Source of the DNA: Parvibaculum sp.
GTDB lineage: Bacteria > Pseudomonadota > Alphaproteobacteria > Parvibaculales > Parvibaculaceae
Reading direction: 5' to 3'
Assembly (NCBI GenBank): GCA_030645235.1
Contig: JAUSMV010000030.1
Coordinates: forward strand, 930,001-994,000
Length of the DNA stretch: 64,000 nucleotides
Under the pieces are notes generated by a model that saw nothing but the letters and a program-made list of their open reading frames with translations, did not search any database and had not been told where the DNA came from. Shown piece after piece: positions 17,326 through 28,396 of this stretch. Both the position numbers and the translations under genes were made by a program. How positions within the stretch are numbered: position 1 is the first letter of the stretch; the number at the start of each line of letters is the position of its first letter.

Positions 17326-19626
17326 TTAAACCTTCTCGCCCGCTTCCAGAACCAACCGCACCTTGTCGGCCAGTTCGCGCCGTTTATAGGGCTTGCTCAG
17401 CAATTGCACGCCCTCGTCCAGCCGCCCGTCATGGATAATCGTATCTTCTGAATAACCCGACGTGAACAAAACCTTGATGTCGGCGCGGAGTTTACGTGCT
17501 TCTTCGGCGAGTTGACGCCCATTAAGCCCGCCGGGCATCACAACGTCCGTAAACAGAAGATCAATACCTTTTTCCTCGCGCAACACTGCAAGCGCCAGAT
17601 TGCCGTTTTCCACCGAGATCACACGGTAGCCCAGCGATTCAAGCTGATCCTCGACAAAGCTGCGGACAAGATCATTGTCCTCAACAAGCAGGATCAGTTC
17701 CTGACCGGTTTCGGCTTCCGGCTCTGTTACCACGTCCGGTTCCGCGATCTTTTCTGCCACGCTCACTGGCAAGAAAAGTTTGACGCAGGTTCCCCTGCCC
17801 GGCGCGGACTCAATAACAATGTGGCCGCCTGATTGCTTGATGAAGCCATAGACCATGCTGAGGCCAAGCCCCGACCCTTCGCCCACGGCTTTCGTTGTGA
17901 AAAAGGGTTCAAACGCGCGCGCCAATGTCGCTCCGTCCATGCCCGAGCCCGTGTCACTCAACGAGAGCAGCACAAAGTCACCTGACGTCACTTCAGGCGG
18001 CAGATCAGCATTGCCCGGATGCAAATGCGCGCCTGACGTCACGATGCTGAAGCGACCGCCATCGGGCATCGCGTCACGCGCATTGACGGCAATGTTCAAA
18101 ATCGCCGCTTCAAGCTGCGAGGCATCAACAAGGGCCGGAAGCAGGTTTCCGCCCGGCGTGAATTCGATCTCAATATCATCGTCGATCATACGCCGGATCA
18201 GCCCGTCCATTCTGGTGACAAGCTCGTTGATGTCAGACGGTTTGGGCTCCAGCGCCTGCTGGCGCGCGAAAGAGAGCAAACGGTTGGTCAGGTCCGCGCC
18301 ACGCTCCGCCGCCGTGCGCGTCATTTCCGCAAGCAGCTTTGAGCTTGCATCATGGCTTAAGCGGGAGGCCAGAGCTTCGGCATTGCCCAGGATGACGGTC
18401 AGCAGATTGTTGAAGTCATGCGCAACGCCGCCGGTGAGCTGACCGATGGCTTCCAGCCGCTGTGACTGACGCAGCCGCGCTTCCAACTCACGCTGTGCGG
18501 TCATATCGCGCAGGAACAGGAACATCAGTTGATGCTTGGGGTTCCATGAGACCGACGCTGCCATCTCAACAAAGCGGCCATCCTTGGCGCGGAAATCTAT
18601 ACGCACCGGTTCTTGCGGCGCATACCCGGCCTTAATGTCCTCGGAAAGTTTCAAACCGGATTCAAGCTGCTCCTCGCGCACAAATTCGCCGAAACGAATG
18701 CCGATAAGTTCATCAGGTTCATAGCCCCAGACCTGGCTGGCGCGCTTGCTCACTGAAACAAAACGTTCCGACTGATCGCAAACGCAAACGACGTCAAAGG
18801 CGGAATCAATAATGTTGCTGTTGACATCAAGCGCGGTTTCGAGCGCCGCCTGCTTGTTGCGCAGCGCATCCTCGACGCGCTTGCGCTCCGATATATCCAC
18901 CGTGACGCCCAGCAGCCCGATCAAATTGCCATCATCATCCAGGATTTGCGCAGAGCTGATATGGCACCAGAAAGAGCTGCCGTCCTTGCGTTTCATTGAA
19001 ATTTCGCGCGGACCCAATTTGCCGATCAGATGCGCTTCGACAATCTTGCGCGTCACCTCCGCTTCTTCCGGTGCAAAGGCGCTGTAAAAACTTGTACCGA
19101 TCAGCTTGCGACGTTCATAGCCCAGCATGTCCGCCATGGCCTGATTAACATAGGTGACCGCACCTTCCGCCCCCACCATCCAGATGCCTTCATTGGCCAT
19201 CTCGACCATCTGGCGGAACACATCATTGGGGGCAGCACTCGCCAAACGTGTGCGCAGTTGAGAAATGGCGAAAGCGGCGCTGTCGCCCAGCATGCCGGCG
19301 ACCTGCACCATCTTTTCATTCAGCGGCACTTGACCGGCTGTATAAATTTCGATCAGACCGTAACGGGCATTAAAATCATCCCGCAATTCAAAGCTGAAGA
19401 CAGGCGCATGTGTCGGCGTGATCTGCGCGTCAATCGGGTATTGCGCTACCGAGCGTATATCAACGCCCGTATCCTTCTGCGGCAAAAAAGTCGTCACCAC
19501 ACAGGCATAAGCTCCGGTGAGGCGCTGCATTTCTTCAGCCGTCAGAGCAAGTTTACCCGCGAGCGTGGCTTTGCGCTGCAAGCGCGCAGACGCGTCCCAA
19601 AGCTTCAGAAAGATATTCTCGTCCAC
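17326..19626 (-). CDS. Hybrid sensor histidine kinase (GAF-like, PAS-PAS-HisKA-HATPase-REC)
   Basis: This 766-residue soluble sensor kinase has no membrane segments. Residues 1-130 look like a GAF-type sensor. A first PAS domain (about 140-260, NEGIWMVGAEGAVTYVNQAM) and a second (about 275-390) follow. The HisKA dimerisation helix carries the phosphoacceptor in GGVAHDFNNLLT, then comes an HATPase with DTGSGMD and GEGSGLGLSMVYGF. A C-terminal receiver (LILLVEDND, LLFTDVVMPGG) completes a phosphorelay. The HDFNNLL form is typical of alphaproteobacterial PAS hybrid kinases. The start is GTG at 19626 with a strong GGGAGG site upstream. It is convergent with the stand-alone receiver gene, a candidate partner. 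Confidence 0.9.
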   Translation of the reverse strand: MDENIFLKLWDASARLQRKATLAGKLALTAEEMQRLTGAYACVVTTFLPQKDTGVDIRSVAQYPIDAQITPTHAPVFSFELRDDFNARYGLIEIYTAGQVPLNEKMVQVAGMLGDSAAFAISQLRTRLASAAPNDVFRQMVEMANEGIWMVGAEGAVTYVNQAMADMLGYERRKLIGTSFYSAFAPEEAEVTRKIVEAHLIGKLGPREISMKRKDGSSFWCHISSAQILDDDGNLIGLLGVTVDISERKRVEDALRNKQAALETALDVNSNIIDSAFDVVCVCDQSERFVSVSKRASQVWGYEPDELIGIRFGEFVREEQLESGLKLSEDIKAGYAPQEPVRIDFRAKDGRFVEMAASVSWNPKHQLMFLFLRDMTAQRELEARLRQSQRLEAIGQLTGGVAHDFNNLLTVILGNAEALASRLSHDASSKLLAEMTRTAAERGADLTNRLLSFARQQALEPKPSDINELVTRMDGLIRRMIDDDIEIEFTPGGNLLPALVDASQLEAAILNIAVNARDAMPDGGRFSIVTSGAHLHPGNADLPPEVTSGDFVLLSLSDTGSGMDGATLARAFEPFFTTKAVGEGSGLGLSMVYGFIKQSGGHIVIESAPGRGTCVKLFLPVSVAEKIAEPDVVTEPEAETGQELILLVEDNDLVRSFVEDQLESLGYRVISVENGNLALAVLREEKGIDLLFTDVVMPGGLNGRQLAEEARKLRADIKVLFTSGYSEDTIIHDGRLDEGVQLLSKPYKRRELADKVRLVLEAGEKV

Positions 19627-19797
19627 CCAACCGCCTCCCAGTGCCGCTCACGCGACTGAGCGTGTTTAGTCTAGTCCTCGAAGGTGCCCCCTCCCAAGTC
19701 TTTGCTTTGCGCTCTTTGGCCACAAAACACGAAGGGCCAAAACGCTGCCATGGCACGGGACCCCCGTTGAGGCACAAAGAAAAGGTGGGGAAAGTAA

Positions 19798-19874
19798 TGG
19801 TACAGCCACCCCGGTTCGAACGGGGGACCTCTAGATCCACAATCTAGCGCTCTAACCAGCTGAGCTATGGCTGC
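19798..19874 (-). tRNA. tRNA-His (GTG anticodon), A73 discriminator, no G-1
   Basis: The minus strand folds into a full cloverleaf. The 7-bp acceptor runs from G1 (19874), the D-arm is GCTCAG..., the anticodon stem CTAGA/TCTAG encloses TTGTGGA (anticodon GTG, His), the T-loop is TTCGAAC, and CCA is encoded at 19800-19798. The discriminator base is A73 and position -1 is T. Most bacterial tRNA-His have G-1 paired with C73. The exception seen here is known from part of the Alphaproteobacteria, where histidyl-tRNA synthetase has changed to match. Confidence 0.95.
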
Positions 19875-20132
19875 ACTTTCGAGGGGCCATAAAGCCCTGT
19901 CGAGGGCCGGAACTTAATTCGCCAATGGGCTTAAGGCAAGGCCTCCACAGTGACGCAGGGCAAATAGTCAAAAAGCTCTAAAAAGCCAAAGCCTGTAAGC
20001 GTTTAAAGACCAGCTCCTCCCCTCGCACACACCCCGTTCCGGCTTGAAAGAGCGCCACCCTTCCTCTAGTCATGTTGGCAACATGAAATAAGGGCCGCTT
20101 GCGAACCGGCCTGCAAATCTGAGGAACCCCCC

Positions 20133-21053
20133 ATGTATCCCATCGAAACAGCCTTCATCGAAGCCAATGGTCTGAGCTTTGAAGTCGATATGTGTGGCAA
20201 GGGCGAGAAACTGGCGCTCTTCCTTCATGGCTTTCCTGAAAGCAAATATTCATGGCGCGCACAACTGCCGCTCTTGGCCGAGCTTGGCTACACAGCCTGG
20301 GCGCCCAATCTGCGCGGCTATGGCAAGAGCTCACGCCCCGTCGGCATTCCGGCTTACGCGATGGAGCATCTGCTCGCCGATGTCGCGGGTCTCATCGACG
20401 CGGCGCGCGCACGCGGCATTACGGGTCCGACCACGCTTATTGCGCATGACTGGGGCGGAGCCATCGGCTGGGCCTTTGCGCTGTCCGGCATGCGTCCGCT
20501 TGAACGCTATATCGTGATGAACCTGCCCCACCCCGCCCTCTTCATGAAGGCGCTGAAGACATGGGCCCAGCTTAAAAAATCGTGGTACGTCTTTTTCTTC
20601 CAGATCCCGTGGCTGCCTGAAAAAGTCTTCACCATGCGCAATGCGCAGGTGGTCGCCGATGCGTTTCGTGGCATGGCGGTGAACAAAGACCGCTTCCCCG
20701 ATGAGGTGCTCGACGAATATCGCAAGAATGCTCTGATACCGGGCGCGATGACGGCGATGATCAACTATTACCGCGCCGCCATGCGCAACCGTCAGGCGCA
20801 GACCGATCTGTCGAACCCGCCGATCCTGATGACGCCGACACTGATGCTCTGGGGCGAAGAAGACGTGGCACTCGGTAAGGAACTCACCTATGGCACCGAA
20901 ACCCTCGTCAACGACTTCACGATCCGCTATCTGCCGCAGGTCTCCCATTGGGTGCAGCAGGAAGCGCCGGAAGCGGTCAACGCCATGATCCGCGCCTGGA
21001 TGACCGGCCAACACGTGCCGCAATCCGGCGTGCGCGGTCAGATGCTGCTTTAA
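20133..21053 (+). CDS. Alpha/beta hydrolase, epoxide hydrolase type
   Basis: This 306-residue alpha/beta-hydrolase has HGFPES (32-37, oxyanion segment), the nucleophile elbow AHDWGG with Asp (D106) rather than Ser, an acidic residue in LWGEEDVAL, and the catalytic His in SHWVQQE. An Asp nucleophile with HGFPE is the pattern of soluble epoxide hydrolases and haloacid/haloalkane-type dehalogenases, which work through a covalent ester. Epoxide hydrolase is the more likely role. Its stop codon overlaps that of the convergent SDR gene in the palindrome TTAA (21050-21053). Confidence 0.82.
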   Translation: MYPIETAFIEANGLSFEVDMCGKGEKLALFLHGFPESKYSWRAQLPLLAELGYTAWAPNLRGYGKSSRPVGIPAYAMEHLLADVAGLIDAARARGITGPTTLIAHDWGGAIGWAFALSGMRPLERYIVMNLPHPALFMKALKTWAQLKKSWYVFFFQIPWLPEKVFTMRNAQVVADAFRGMAVNKDRFPDEVLDEYRKNALIPGAMTAMINYYRAAMRNRQAQTDLSNPPILMTPTLMLWGEEDVALGKELTYGTETLVNDFTIRYLPQVSHWVQQEAPEAVNAMIRAWMTGQHVPQSGVRGQMLL

Positions 21054-21871
21054 GTTTTATCGAGAGCAAACCGGCCCGCCATGCTCCCCATCGCCCGCAT
21101 CATCCATTTGGGCGTGGCGCGCGCGGCAATTGTCGCCATGTAGTTCAATGCACCGGGCACGCGGATCACTTCGCCTGCCATACAGGCCGCATAGCCCTGC
21201 TCGGCCACATCTTCAACATCACCGATGAGAAACGGCGGCAGTTGCGAGGCCGCCGAATTGCTTTCACGCGCTGAGGCCACCATGTCGGTCTCGGTGAGAC
21301 CCGGACACAAAGCCGTCACGCTGATGCCCCTGGGTTTCAATTCCACCGCCAGGGCTTCCGTGAGCGACAGCACATAGGCCTTGGTCGCGGCGTAAGTCGC
21401 CAGCGACGGCACAGGCTGGAACGCCGCAATCGAGGCGACATTCAGAATGCGGCCTCGCCCGCGCTCGATCATCGGCTGCATAAAATAACTGAGCATATCG
21501 GTGAGCGTTGCCACATTGAGCGCGATCATCTGCTGATGCCGCTCAGGCGCGGTGACGGCAAAGCCCGCCATTTCCATCACACCGGCATTGTTGACGAGCA
21601 CGTCAACGTCCAGTTCTCTCTTTGCCACCGCATCAAATAGTTTCTTCGGCGCACCGACAACCGCGAGGTCCATCGCAATGACCGTCACGTCAACGGCATG
21701 CTCCGACCGCAAGGCCTTGGCGATCACGTCGAGCTTGTCGCCCGAGCGCGCCACAAGCACGAGATCAAATCCGCCTGCCGCAAATTGTTTCGCCAGGCTC
21801 GCACCGATCCCTGCCGACGCGCCGGTGATAAGCGCCCGCTCGCCTGACGCCGCTTTTTTCTTTGCCGCCAT
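21050..21871 (-). CDS. Short-chain dehydrogenase/reductase (DltE/YqjQ-like)
   Basis: This 273-residue SDR begins MAAKKKAASGERALITGASAGIG, with the TGASAGIG cofactor motif, NNAGV at about residue 95, and YAATKAY as the catalytic YxxxK. The cofactor pattern LVARSGDKLD after beta-2, with a basic residue, suggests NADP(H). The C-terminal region lacks the usual FabG ending and carries a hydrophobic tail (GALNYMATIAARATPKWMM), as in COG0300-type SDRs that act on lipophilic substrates. It lies 37 bp downstream of the acetoacetyl-CoA synthetase gene and may be co-transcribed. The ATG at 21871 was preferred over longer alternatives, which would overlap the upstream gene. Confidence 0.82.
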   Translation of the reverse strand: MAAKKKAASGERALITGASAGIGASLAKQFAAGGFDLVLVARSGDKLDVIAKALRSEHAVDVTVIAMDLAVVGAPKKLFDAVAKRELDVDVLVNNAGVMEMAGFAVTAPERHQQMIALNVATLTDMLSYFMQPMIERGRGRILNVASIAAFQPVPSLATYAATKAYVLSLTEALAVELKPRGISVTALCPGLTETDMVASARESNSAASQLPPFLIGDVEDVAEQGYAACMAGEVIRVPGALNYMATIAARATPKWMMRAMGSMAGRFALDKT

Positions 21872-21908
21872 GATGCTCTCCCCTGTTTCAAGGAAAAGCA
21901 TAGCGCCT

Positions 21909-23867
<1,959 letters not shown>

Positions 23868-24030
23868 GTCTCCGCCCGCTCCCGCCCAAGGTCTTTGGAT
23901 TGCTTTTCTTGGTCTCTCTTTTAGAAGCGCCGTCCCTCTTTGCAAAGCCACTCATTAAGGGTCACAATTCTGCCCAATCGGTTGTGCATAATAAACAACG
24001 CCCGCGCCCCCCACTTTGCCGGAGAAGCCT

Positions 24031-26049
24031 ATGTCCCGCCTCCTTGCCATTCTCGTTGGTATTATCGTCCTCCTCGTCGCGGTCATCGTCGCCGTGCCGT
24101 TGCTCATTCCAACGTCCGTGTACAAGCAGCAGGTCGTCAACCTCGTCAAAACGCAGACGGGACGCGATCTTGTGATCGGCGGCGATGTCGGTCTCTCCTT
24201 CTTCCCGCGCCTCGCCGTCAAGGTCGAAAATGTCGATCTGTCCAATGCCCCCTGGGCCAAAGACAAATCCATGGCCTCGATGAAAGAGCTGCGCGCCGCC
24301 ATCAAAATCCTCCCCCTCTTCACCGGCAATGTTGAGATCGACAGCTTTATCCTCGTGGACCCCATCATCCATCTTGAAGTCAAAGCCGACGGCACACCCA
24401 ACTGGCAGTTCAGCGAAGGCAAAGCCCCCGCCGCCACGCCCGCCGACGCCTCATCCGGTCCCGCGACTGTCAAAGACATCCGCCTCGGCGAAATCTCCGT
24501 CAAAAACGGCACAGGCACCTATCGCAATGCGCAGTCGGGTGCCGCGCTCGCTTTCGAAGCGGTCAATCTCGACATCTCACTGCCGGGTCTTGATGATCCT
24601 TTCGGCGCTGAAGGCTCCGTCACATGGAACAGCGAGCCGGTGACATTCTCGCTCGCCGCCGCAAAGCCCCGCGCCCTCACTGATGGCGGCCCGACGCCTG
24701 TTGAGTTCTCGCTCTCCTCTTCCAAAATCAACGTGACGTACAAAGGTTCGTTTCAGGCCTTCGACACGGTGAAATTCACCGGCGGTCTTGATCTCGATGT
24801 GCCCTCGATCCGCGATCTCGCGGCATGGGTCGGCTCGCCGATGCCCAGGGGCAACGGCTTTGGTCCCCTGAAAGTGCATGGCGAAGTCTTCGGCTCCGGC
24901 AACTCCTATAGTTTCAACAATGCCAGGGTCTCGATCGACGGCATGAACGCAACCGGCAAAGTCTCCGTCGTCACAGGTGGTGCGCGTCCTGTCGTCAAAG
25001 GCAATCTCGCGATTGATAAGATCGACGCCAATATCTATCTCGCCGCCGATGGCTCCGCCGCGCCTGCGCCGACGACATCCGCCGCGCCAGCGCCCGCGCC
25101 AGCCGGTCAGACCGGCTGGAGCAATGAGCCGATCAATTTCTCCGGCCTCAAGGCAGTCGATGCACAGATTGCTCTGTCCACGGAACAACTCCTTGTCAAG
25201 GAAATCAAAGTCGGCCCCAGCGCGCTCAATCTCTCGCTCACCAACGGCTTGCTCAATGTCAATCTCAACAAGCTGGCGCTTTATGACGGGGCAGGCTCCG
25301 GCACGCTGACATTGAACGGCGCATCATCGACACCGCAATTGCAGGCCGCCTTCAAGATCGCAGGCGTCAAGGCCGAACCGCTTCTCACCGACGCCGCAGA
25401 CTTCAAACGCCTCTCCGGTCTCACCGCCATGAACTTTTCGGTGAGTGCCACAGGCCGCAGCCAGCGCGAAATGGTCGGCACATTGGGCGGTCAGGGTGAC
25501 GTCAAATTCACCAACGGCTCGGTCAAGGGCATCAATCTCGGCGCGCTCCTGCGCAATGTGCTGAGCGCGCCCGCCACCGGCTGGACATCCGGCGGTTCGC
25601 AGGACACCGATTTTTCTGAAATGGGCGGCACATTCACCATCGCGCAGGGCATCCTCACCAATAAGGATCTGAAGCTCCTGAGCCCGCTCCTCCGCGTCGC
25701 GGGGTCCGGCACCGTGAATATCCCGCAGCAGACGCTCAACTACCGCATTGAACCGAAACTCGCCGCGACCTTGCAGGGTCAGGGCGGCTCGGATGCGCAG
25801 GGCATCGAAGTCCCCGTCATTGTCGAAGGCCCGTGGTCCAAACCGACATTCCGTCCTGATCTTGCCGCCATGCTGCGCGACAAGGACAAGACGATAGAGA
25901 CGATCAAATCCATCAAGGAAGACGGCGGCAAAGGCCTCCTCGACAGCCTGATGGGCAAACCCGCCACGCCTCCGGCCGATGGCTCAACCCCGCCGCCCGC
26001 CGAAAAGCAGAAACCCGAAGACCTGCTGAAAGGCCTGTTCGGGCAATAA
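24031..26049 (+). CDS. AsmA family envelope protein
   Basis: This 672-residue protein begins with one N-terminal membrane anchor (MSRLLAILVGIIVLLVAVIV). A long periplasmic region with the AsmA N-terminal pattern follows (LIPTSVYKQQVVNLVKTQTG, then GDVGLSFFPRLAVKVENVDLSN). The C-terminal AsmA_2-type domain contains GGQGDVKFTNGSVKGINLGALLRN and a late segment on base-state lipid-groove repeats. AsmA-like proteins are bridge-like lipid-transfer proteins that help phospholipids reach the outer membrane. The tail (residues about 640-672) is proline- and lysine-rich. The ATG at 24031 has GGAG 6-10 nt upstream. The gene is divergent from acetoacetyl-CoA synthetase and followed by a palindromic repeat. 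Confidence 0.88.
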   Translation: MSRLLAILVGIIVLLVAVIVAVPLLIPTSVYKQQVVNLVKTQTGRDLVIGGDVGLSFFPRLAVKVENVDLSNAPWAKDKSMASMKELRAAIKILPLFTGNVEIDSFILVDPIIHLEVKADGTPNWQFSEGKAPAATPADASSGPATVKDIRLGEISVKNGTGTYRNAQSGAALAFEAVNLDISLPGLDDPFGAEGSVTWNSEPVTFSLAAAKPRALTDGGPTPVEFSLSSSKINVTYKGSFQAFDTVKFTGGLDLDVPSIRDLAAWVGSPMPRGNGFGPLKVHGEVFGSGNSYSFNNARVSIDGMNATGKVSVVTGGARPVVKGNLAIDKIDANIYLAADGSAAPAPTTSAAPAPAPAGQTGWSNEPINFSGLKAVDAQIALSTEQLLVKEIKVGPSALNLSLTNGLLNVNLNKLALYDGAGSGTLTLNGASSTPQLQAAFKIAGVKAEPLLTDAADFKRLSGLTAMNFSVSATGRSQREMVGTLGGQGDVKFTNGSVKGINLGALLRNVLSAPATGWTSGGSQDTDFSEMGGTFTIAQGILTNKDLKLLSPLLRVAGSGTVNIPQQTLNYRIEPKLAATLQGQGGSDAQGIEVPVIVEGPWSKPTFRPDLAAMLRDKDKTIETIKSIKEDGGKGLLDSLMGKPATPPADGSTPPPAEKQKPEDLLKGLFGQ

Positions 26050-26082
26050 GCAGCAGTGAGGAAGTGAGAGAGCAATCTTTCT

Positions 26083-26203
26083 AGTCCCCTCCCCCCTTGA
26101 GGGGGAGGGTTAGGGAGGGGGGTAAGCGTCAAATTCTGGTCTGCAGTTTACCCCCCTCCCGGAACGCTTCGCGTTCCCTCCTCCCCCTCAAGGGGGGAGG
26201 GGA
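26083..26203. repeat. Palindromic intergenic repeat, family A copy 1
   Basis: This element of about 120 bp is bounded by perfect 22-bp inverted repeats (26087-26108 region against 26181-26202 region) of the form CCCCTCCCCCCTTGAGGG.... An inner inverted pair (AGGGAGGGGGGTAA against TTTACCCCCCTCCC) brackets a short variable core. Related copies are at 53482-53635 and 54852-54970. It lies between the AsmA gene and the small membrane-protein gene. It resembles a MITE- or REP-type element and encodes nothing. Confidence 0.85.
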
Positions 26204-26348
26204 AAGAAAAATCACCACAGCAACGCTCACAACAACAAATCACCGCACCCCTCAAGCCCTAGCCCCCGCCCGCAACGCGATATAGATTGGCAGTTGAAAG
26301 ATTCGCCAATCGGGCAGACAGGCGCCAACGGGGGCGCGAGGCAATCCC

Positions 26349-26600
26349 ATGTTCTTCAATGCGATGACCACGCTATTTAAGTTCATTGTCGTCGCGGTGT
26401 TCATCGGCGCCGTGCTTGACCGTCTGGATATTGACGCCAATGCGATCCTGATCGAAATCGGCCTCACGCCCGACCGGATCATGGGCGTCGCGCGCGAGGG
26501 CTTTGAATGGGCGCTGCCTCACCTCATTTTAGGGGCCATGGTGCTCGTTCCGATCTGGGTTATCTATTTTCTGTTCAGACCGCCCCGTTTGGGCAAATGA
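26349..26600 (+). CDS. Small membrane protein (DUF6460-like)
   Basis: This 83-residue protein has two hydrophobic segments, about residues 7-22 (LFKFIVVAVFIGAVLD) and 57-77 (LILGAMVLVPIWVIYFLF), separated by an amphipathic stretch GLTPDRIMGVAREGFEWA. The layout and the closing VPIWVIYFLFRPPR resemble the DUF6460 family of small alphaproteobacterial membrane proteins, whose function is unknown; this assignment is from memory of the pattern. It lies 24 bp upstream of the next small secreted protein gene and may share its transcript. Confidence 0.65.
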   Translation: MFFNAMTTLFKFIVVAVFIGAVLDRLDIDANAILIEIGLTPDRIMGVAREGFEWALPHLILGAMVLVPIWVIYFLFRPPRLGK

Positions 26601-26624
26601 CCGCCCTGGTCAGCTATTGAGTAC

Positions 26625-27050
26625 ATGACAAAAAATTCAAAACACATCCTCACCGCAACGCATCTGGTGTTTGGCCTCGCTCTTGGCCTCGCTCTTGGCC
26701 TTGCCCTTCTGCTCGCCTCGCCGCCCGCGCATGCCGCCAAAAAATCCGGCAATGTCGGCAGCGGCCTTATCGGCAACACGGTGATCCTCAACGGTCCCGC
26801 AGGCACGACGCAGATTTTTTACAAAAACCGCGACGACCTCATCATCAAAATGCCCGATGGCAAAACCAAACGCGGCTGGTGGCGCGTCAAAGGCCGCAGC
26901 ATCTGCACCAAAACCGGCGACGGGCCTGAAAGCTGCACCCCCGCCGTGGACGTACCCCCCGCTGCGGGCGATGCGGGCACCTATCCCGCGCCTGACGCCT
27001 CCGCGCCGCCCATCACATGGGAAATCCGCAAAGGCCGCGCCTTTAAGTAG
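26625..27050 (+). CDS. Small secreted hypothetical protein
   Basis: This 141-residue protein has a signal peptide whose hydrophobic core is a threefold repeat (FGLALGLALGLALLLAS), with cleavage near AHA. The repeat is direct at DNA level: three 12-bp units at 26671-26706. The mature part has GNTVILNGPAGTTQIFYKN, then DGKTKRGWWRVKGRSIC, and two cysteines (SICTKTGDGPESC) that could form a disulfide. This G.GNT...G.W....C pattern recurs in small periplasmic proteins of Alphaproteobacteria with no known role. The ATG is at 26625, 24 bp after the previous gene. Confidence 0.65.
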   Translation: MTKNSKHILTATHLVFGLALGLALGLALLLASPPAHAAKKSGNVGSGLIGNTVILNGPAGTTQIFYKNRDDLIIKMPDGKTKRGWWRVKGRSICTKTGDGPESCTPAVDVPPAAGDAGTYPAPDASAPPITWEIRKGRAFK

Positions 27051-27064
27051 TTCCCTTTTTCTTC

Positions 27065-27214
27065 AACCCTCCCCTTGAGGGAGGGTCAAACGGCGTCTTC
27101 GCCGTTTGGGGAGGGGGAACGAAGATCAATGTAAGGCCGTGCTTTGACGTCAGACCGCGACCCCGCCCCAAAAAATCAAAGATGATTTTTTGACCCTCCC
27201 TCAAGGGGAGGGTT
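27065..27214. repeat. 150-bp inverted-ended repeat, family B copy 1
   Basis: This element has near-perfect terminal inverted repeats of about 26 bp, starting AACCCTCCCCTTGAGGGAGG and ending in the reverse complement. Internal hairpins (CAAACGGCGTCTTCGCCGTTTG and AAAAAATCA...TGATTTTTT) are also present. It differs from the copy at 28247-28396 by only two bases over 150. The two copies are direct repeats flanking the SDR gene at 27324-28115. Confidence 0.9.
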
Positions 27215-27323
27215 AAGGATCTTTCTTCACTTTCCTTACGCACCTCGCCTCCCTTGCTCCCCCCTCCCAAGGTTCTACACTTTCCCCAACGCACAACATC
27301 GATTCGGGGATAAGGGGCACATC

Positions 27324-28115
27324 ATGGGCAGACTGTCGGGCAAGCGCGCCATCGTCACCGGAGCAGGCAGCGGCATCGGCCGCGCCAGCGCCATTCTCTT
27401 TGCACAGGAAGGCGCGAAAGTCGTCGCCGTTGACCGCGTTGAAGATGCGGTGGATGAAACCGCCGCCATGATCCGCGAATTGGGCGGCGCGGTGACGTCA
27501 GTCGCCGCCGACGCGGGCGACGAGATCGCCGTCAAAGGCACGATTGACCATTGCATCAAACAATTCGGCGGCGTCGATGTCGTCTATGCCAATGCCGGTA
27601 TCAGCGGCGGCTGGGTGCCGATGCAGGATCAGACGCCCGACTATTGGGCCGAAATCCTCCGCATCAATCTGATCGGCCCCTTCATGATGATCAAACATGT
27701 CAGCCCCCATATGATCAAACAGGGCGCGGGCTCCATCATCTGCACGGCCTCGGTTGCAGGCCTTCGCGCCAATGCCGGCGGTTTTCCCTATAGCGCGTCC
27801 AAAGCCGGCGTCATCAGTCTGGTGCAAACCACGGCAAATGCGTTCTACGGCACAGGCGTCCGCGTCAACGCCATCTGCCCCGGCCTCATTGAGACCGGCA
27901 TGACCAAACCCATTTTCGACGGCGCACGTGCCAAAGGCTCCATCGGCAAAGTCGGCCAGTTGAACCCGCTGAACCGCAACGGCGAACCGTCTGAAATCGC
28001 CCATATGGCTTTGTTCCTTGCCAGCGACGATGCGTCCTATGTCAACGGTCAGGCGATTGCAGTCGATGGCGGGCTTTCGAGCACGCATCCGTTCACGGGC
28101 AAGCAAAGATCGTGA
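27324..28115 (+). CDS. Short-chain dehydrogenase/reductase between two identical-family repeats
   Basis: This 263-residue classical SDR has TGAGSGIG (cofactor), a DRVEDAVDE segment after beta-2 with an acidic residue favouring NAD(H), ANAGI, and YSASKAG as the catalytic YxxxK with Ser13 residues earlier. The ending [15 protein letters not shown] is typical of FabG-like SDRs. The substrate is unknown; members of this group oxidise secondary alcohols or 3-hydroxyacyl compounds. The gene stands alone and is flanked by two 150-bp direct repeat elements, so recombination could delete or amplify it. Codon use looks like the host's, with no sign of recent transfer. Confidence 0.85.
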   Translation: MGRLSGKRAIVTGAGSGIGRASAILFAQEGAKVVAVDRVEDAVDETAAMIRELGGAVTSVAADAGDEIAVKGTIDHCIKQFGGVDVVYANAGISGGWVPMQDQTPDYWAEILRINLIGPFMMIKHVSPHMIKQGAGSIICTASVAGLRANAGGFPYSASKAGVISLVQTTANAFYGTGVRVNAICPGLIETGMTKPIFDGARAKGSIGKVGQLNPLNRNGEPSEIAHMALFLASDDASYVNGQAIAVDGGLSSTHPFTGKQRS

Positions 28116-28198
28116 TTTAACCTAAAAGTCCTCTCCCGCTTGCGGGGTTGCCCTTGCGACGGTTGGGTGAGGGTCTTTCTTACTTCTTCTTTTTTCTT

Positions 28199-28230
28199 CG
28201 TCATGGCCGGACTTGATCCGGCCATCCACG
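28199..28230. repeat. Short palindromic repeat (REP-like), copy 1
   Basis: This 32-bp palindrome is centred on GGCCGGACTTGATCCGGCC within CGTCATGG...CCATCCACG. The copy at 61831-61862 is its reverse complement with one mismatch. It is preceded by a CTCTCCC...GGGTGAGGGT segment that also recurs near 61770-61800. Similar palindromes are common between genes in Hyphomicrobiales. Confidence 0.8.
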
Positions 28231-28246
28231 TCTTCTCTTTTCCTAG

Positions 28247-28396
28247 AACCCTCCCCTTGAGGGAGGGTCAAACGGCGTCTTCGCCGTTTGGGGAGGGGGA
28301 ACGAAGATCAATATAAGGCTGTGCTTTGACGTCAGACCGCGACCCCGCCCCAAAAAATCAAAGATGATTTTTTGACCCTCCCTCAAGGGGAGGGTT
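28247..28396. repeat. 150-bp inverted-ended repeat, family B copy 2
   Basis: This is the second copy of the element at 27065-27214, in the same orientation. It has the same length, and 148 of 150 bases match (differences in the AATATAAGGCT segment). Its near-identity implies recent movement, gene conversion or strong constraint. It marks the left edge of the AT-richer accessory patch. Confidence 0.9.

Noticed and set aside
26083-26203. Possible CRISPR-like repeat
   Set aside because: Repeats are inverted, not regularly spaced direct repeats with unique spacers, and no cas gene is present.
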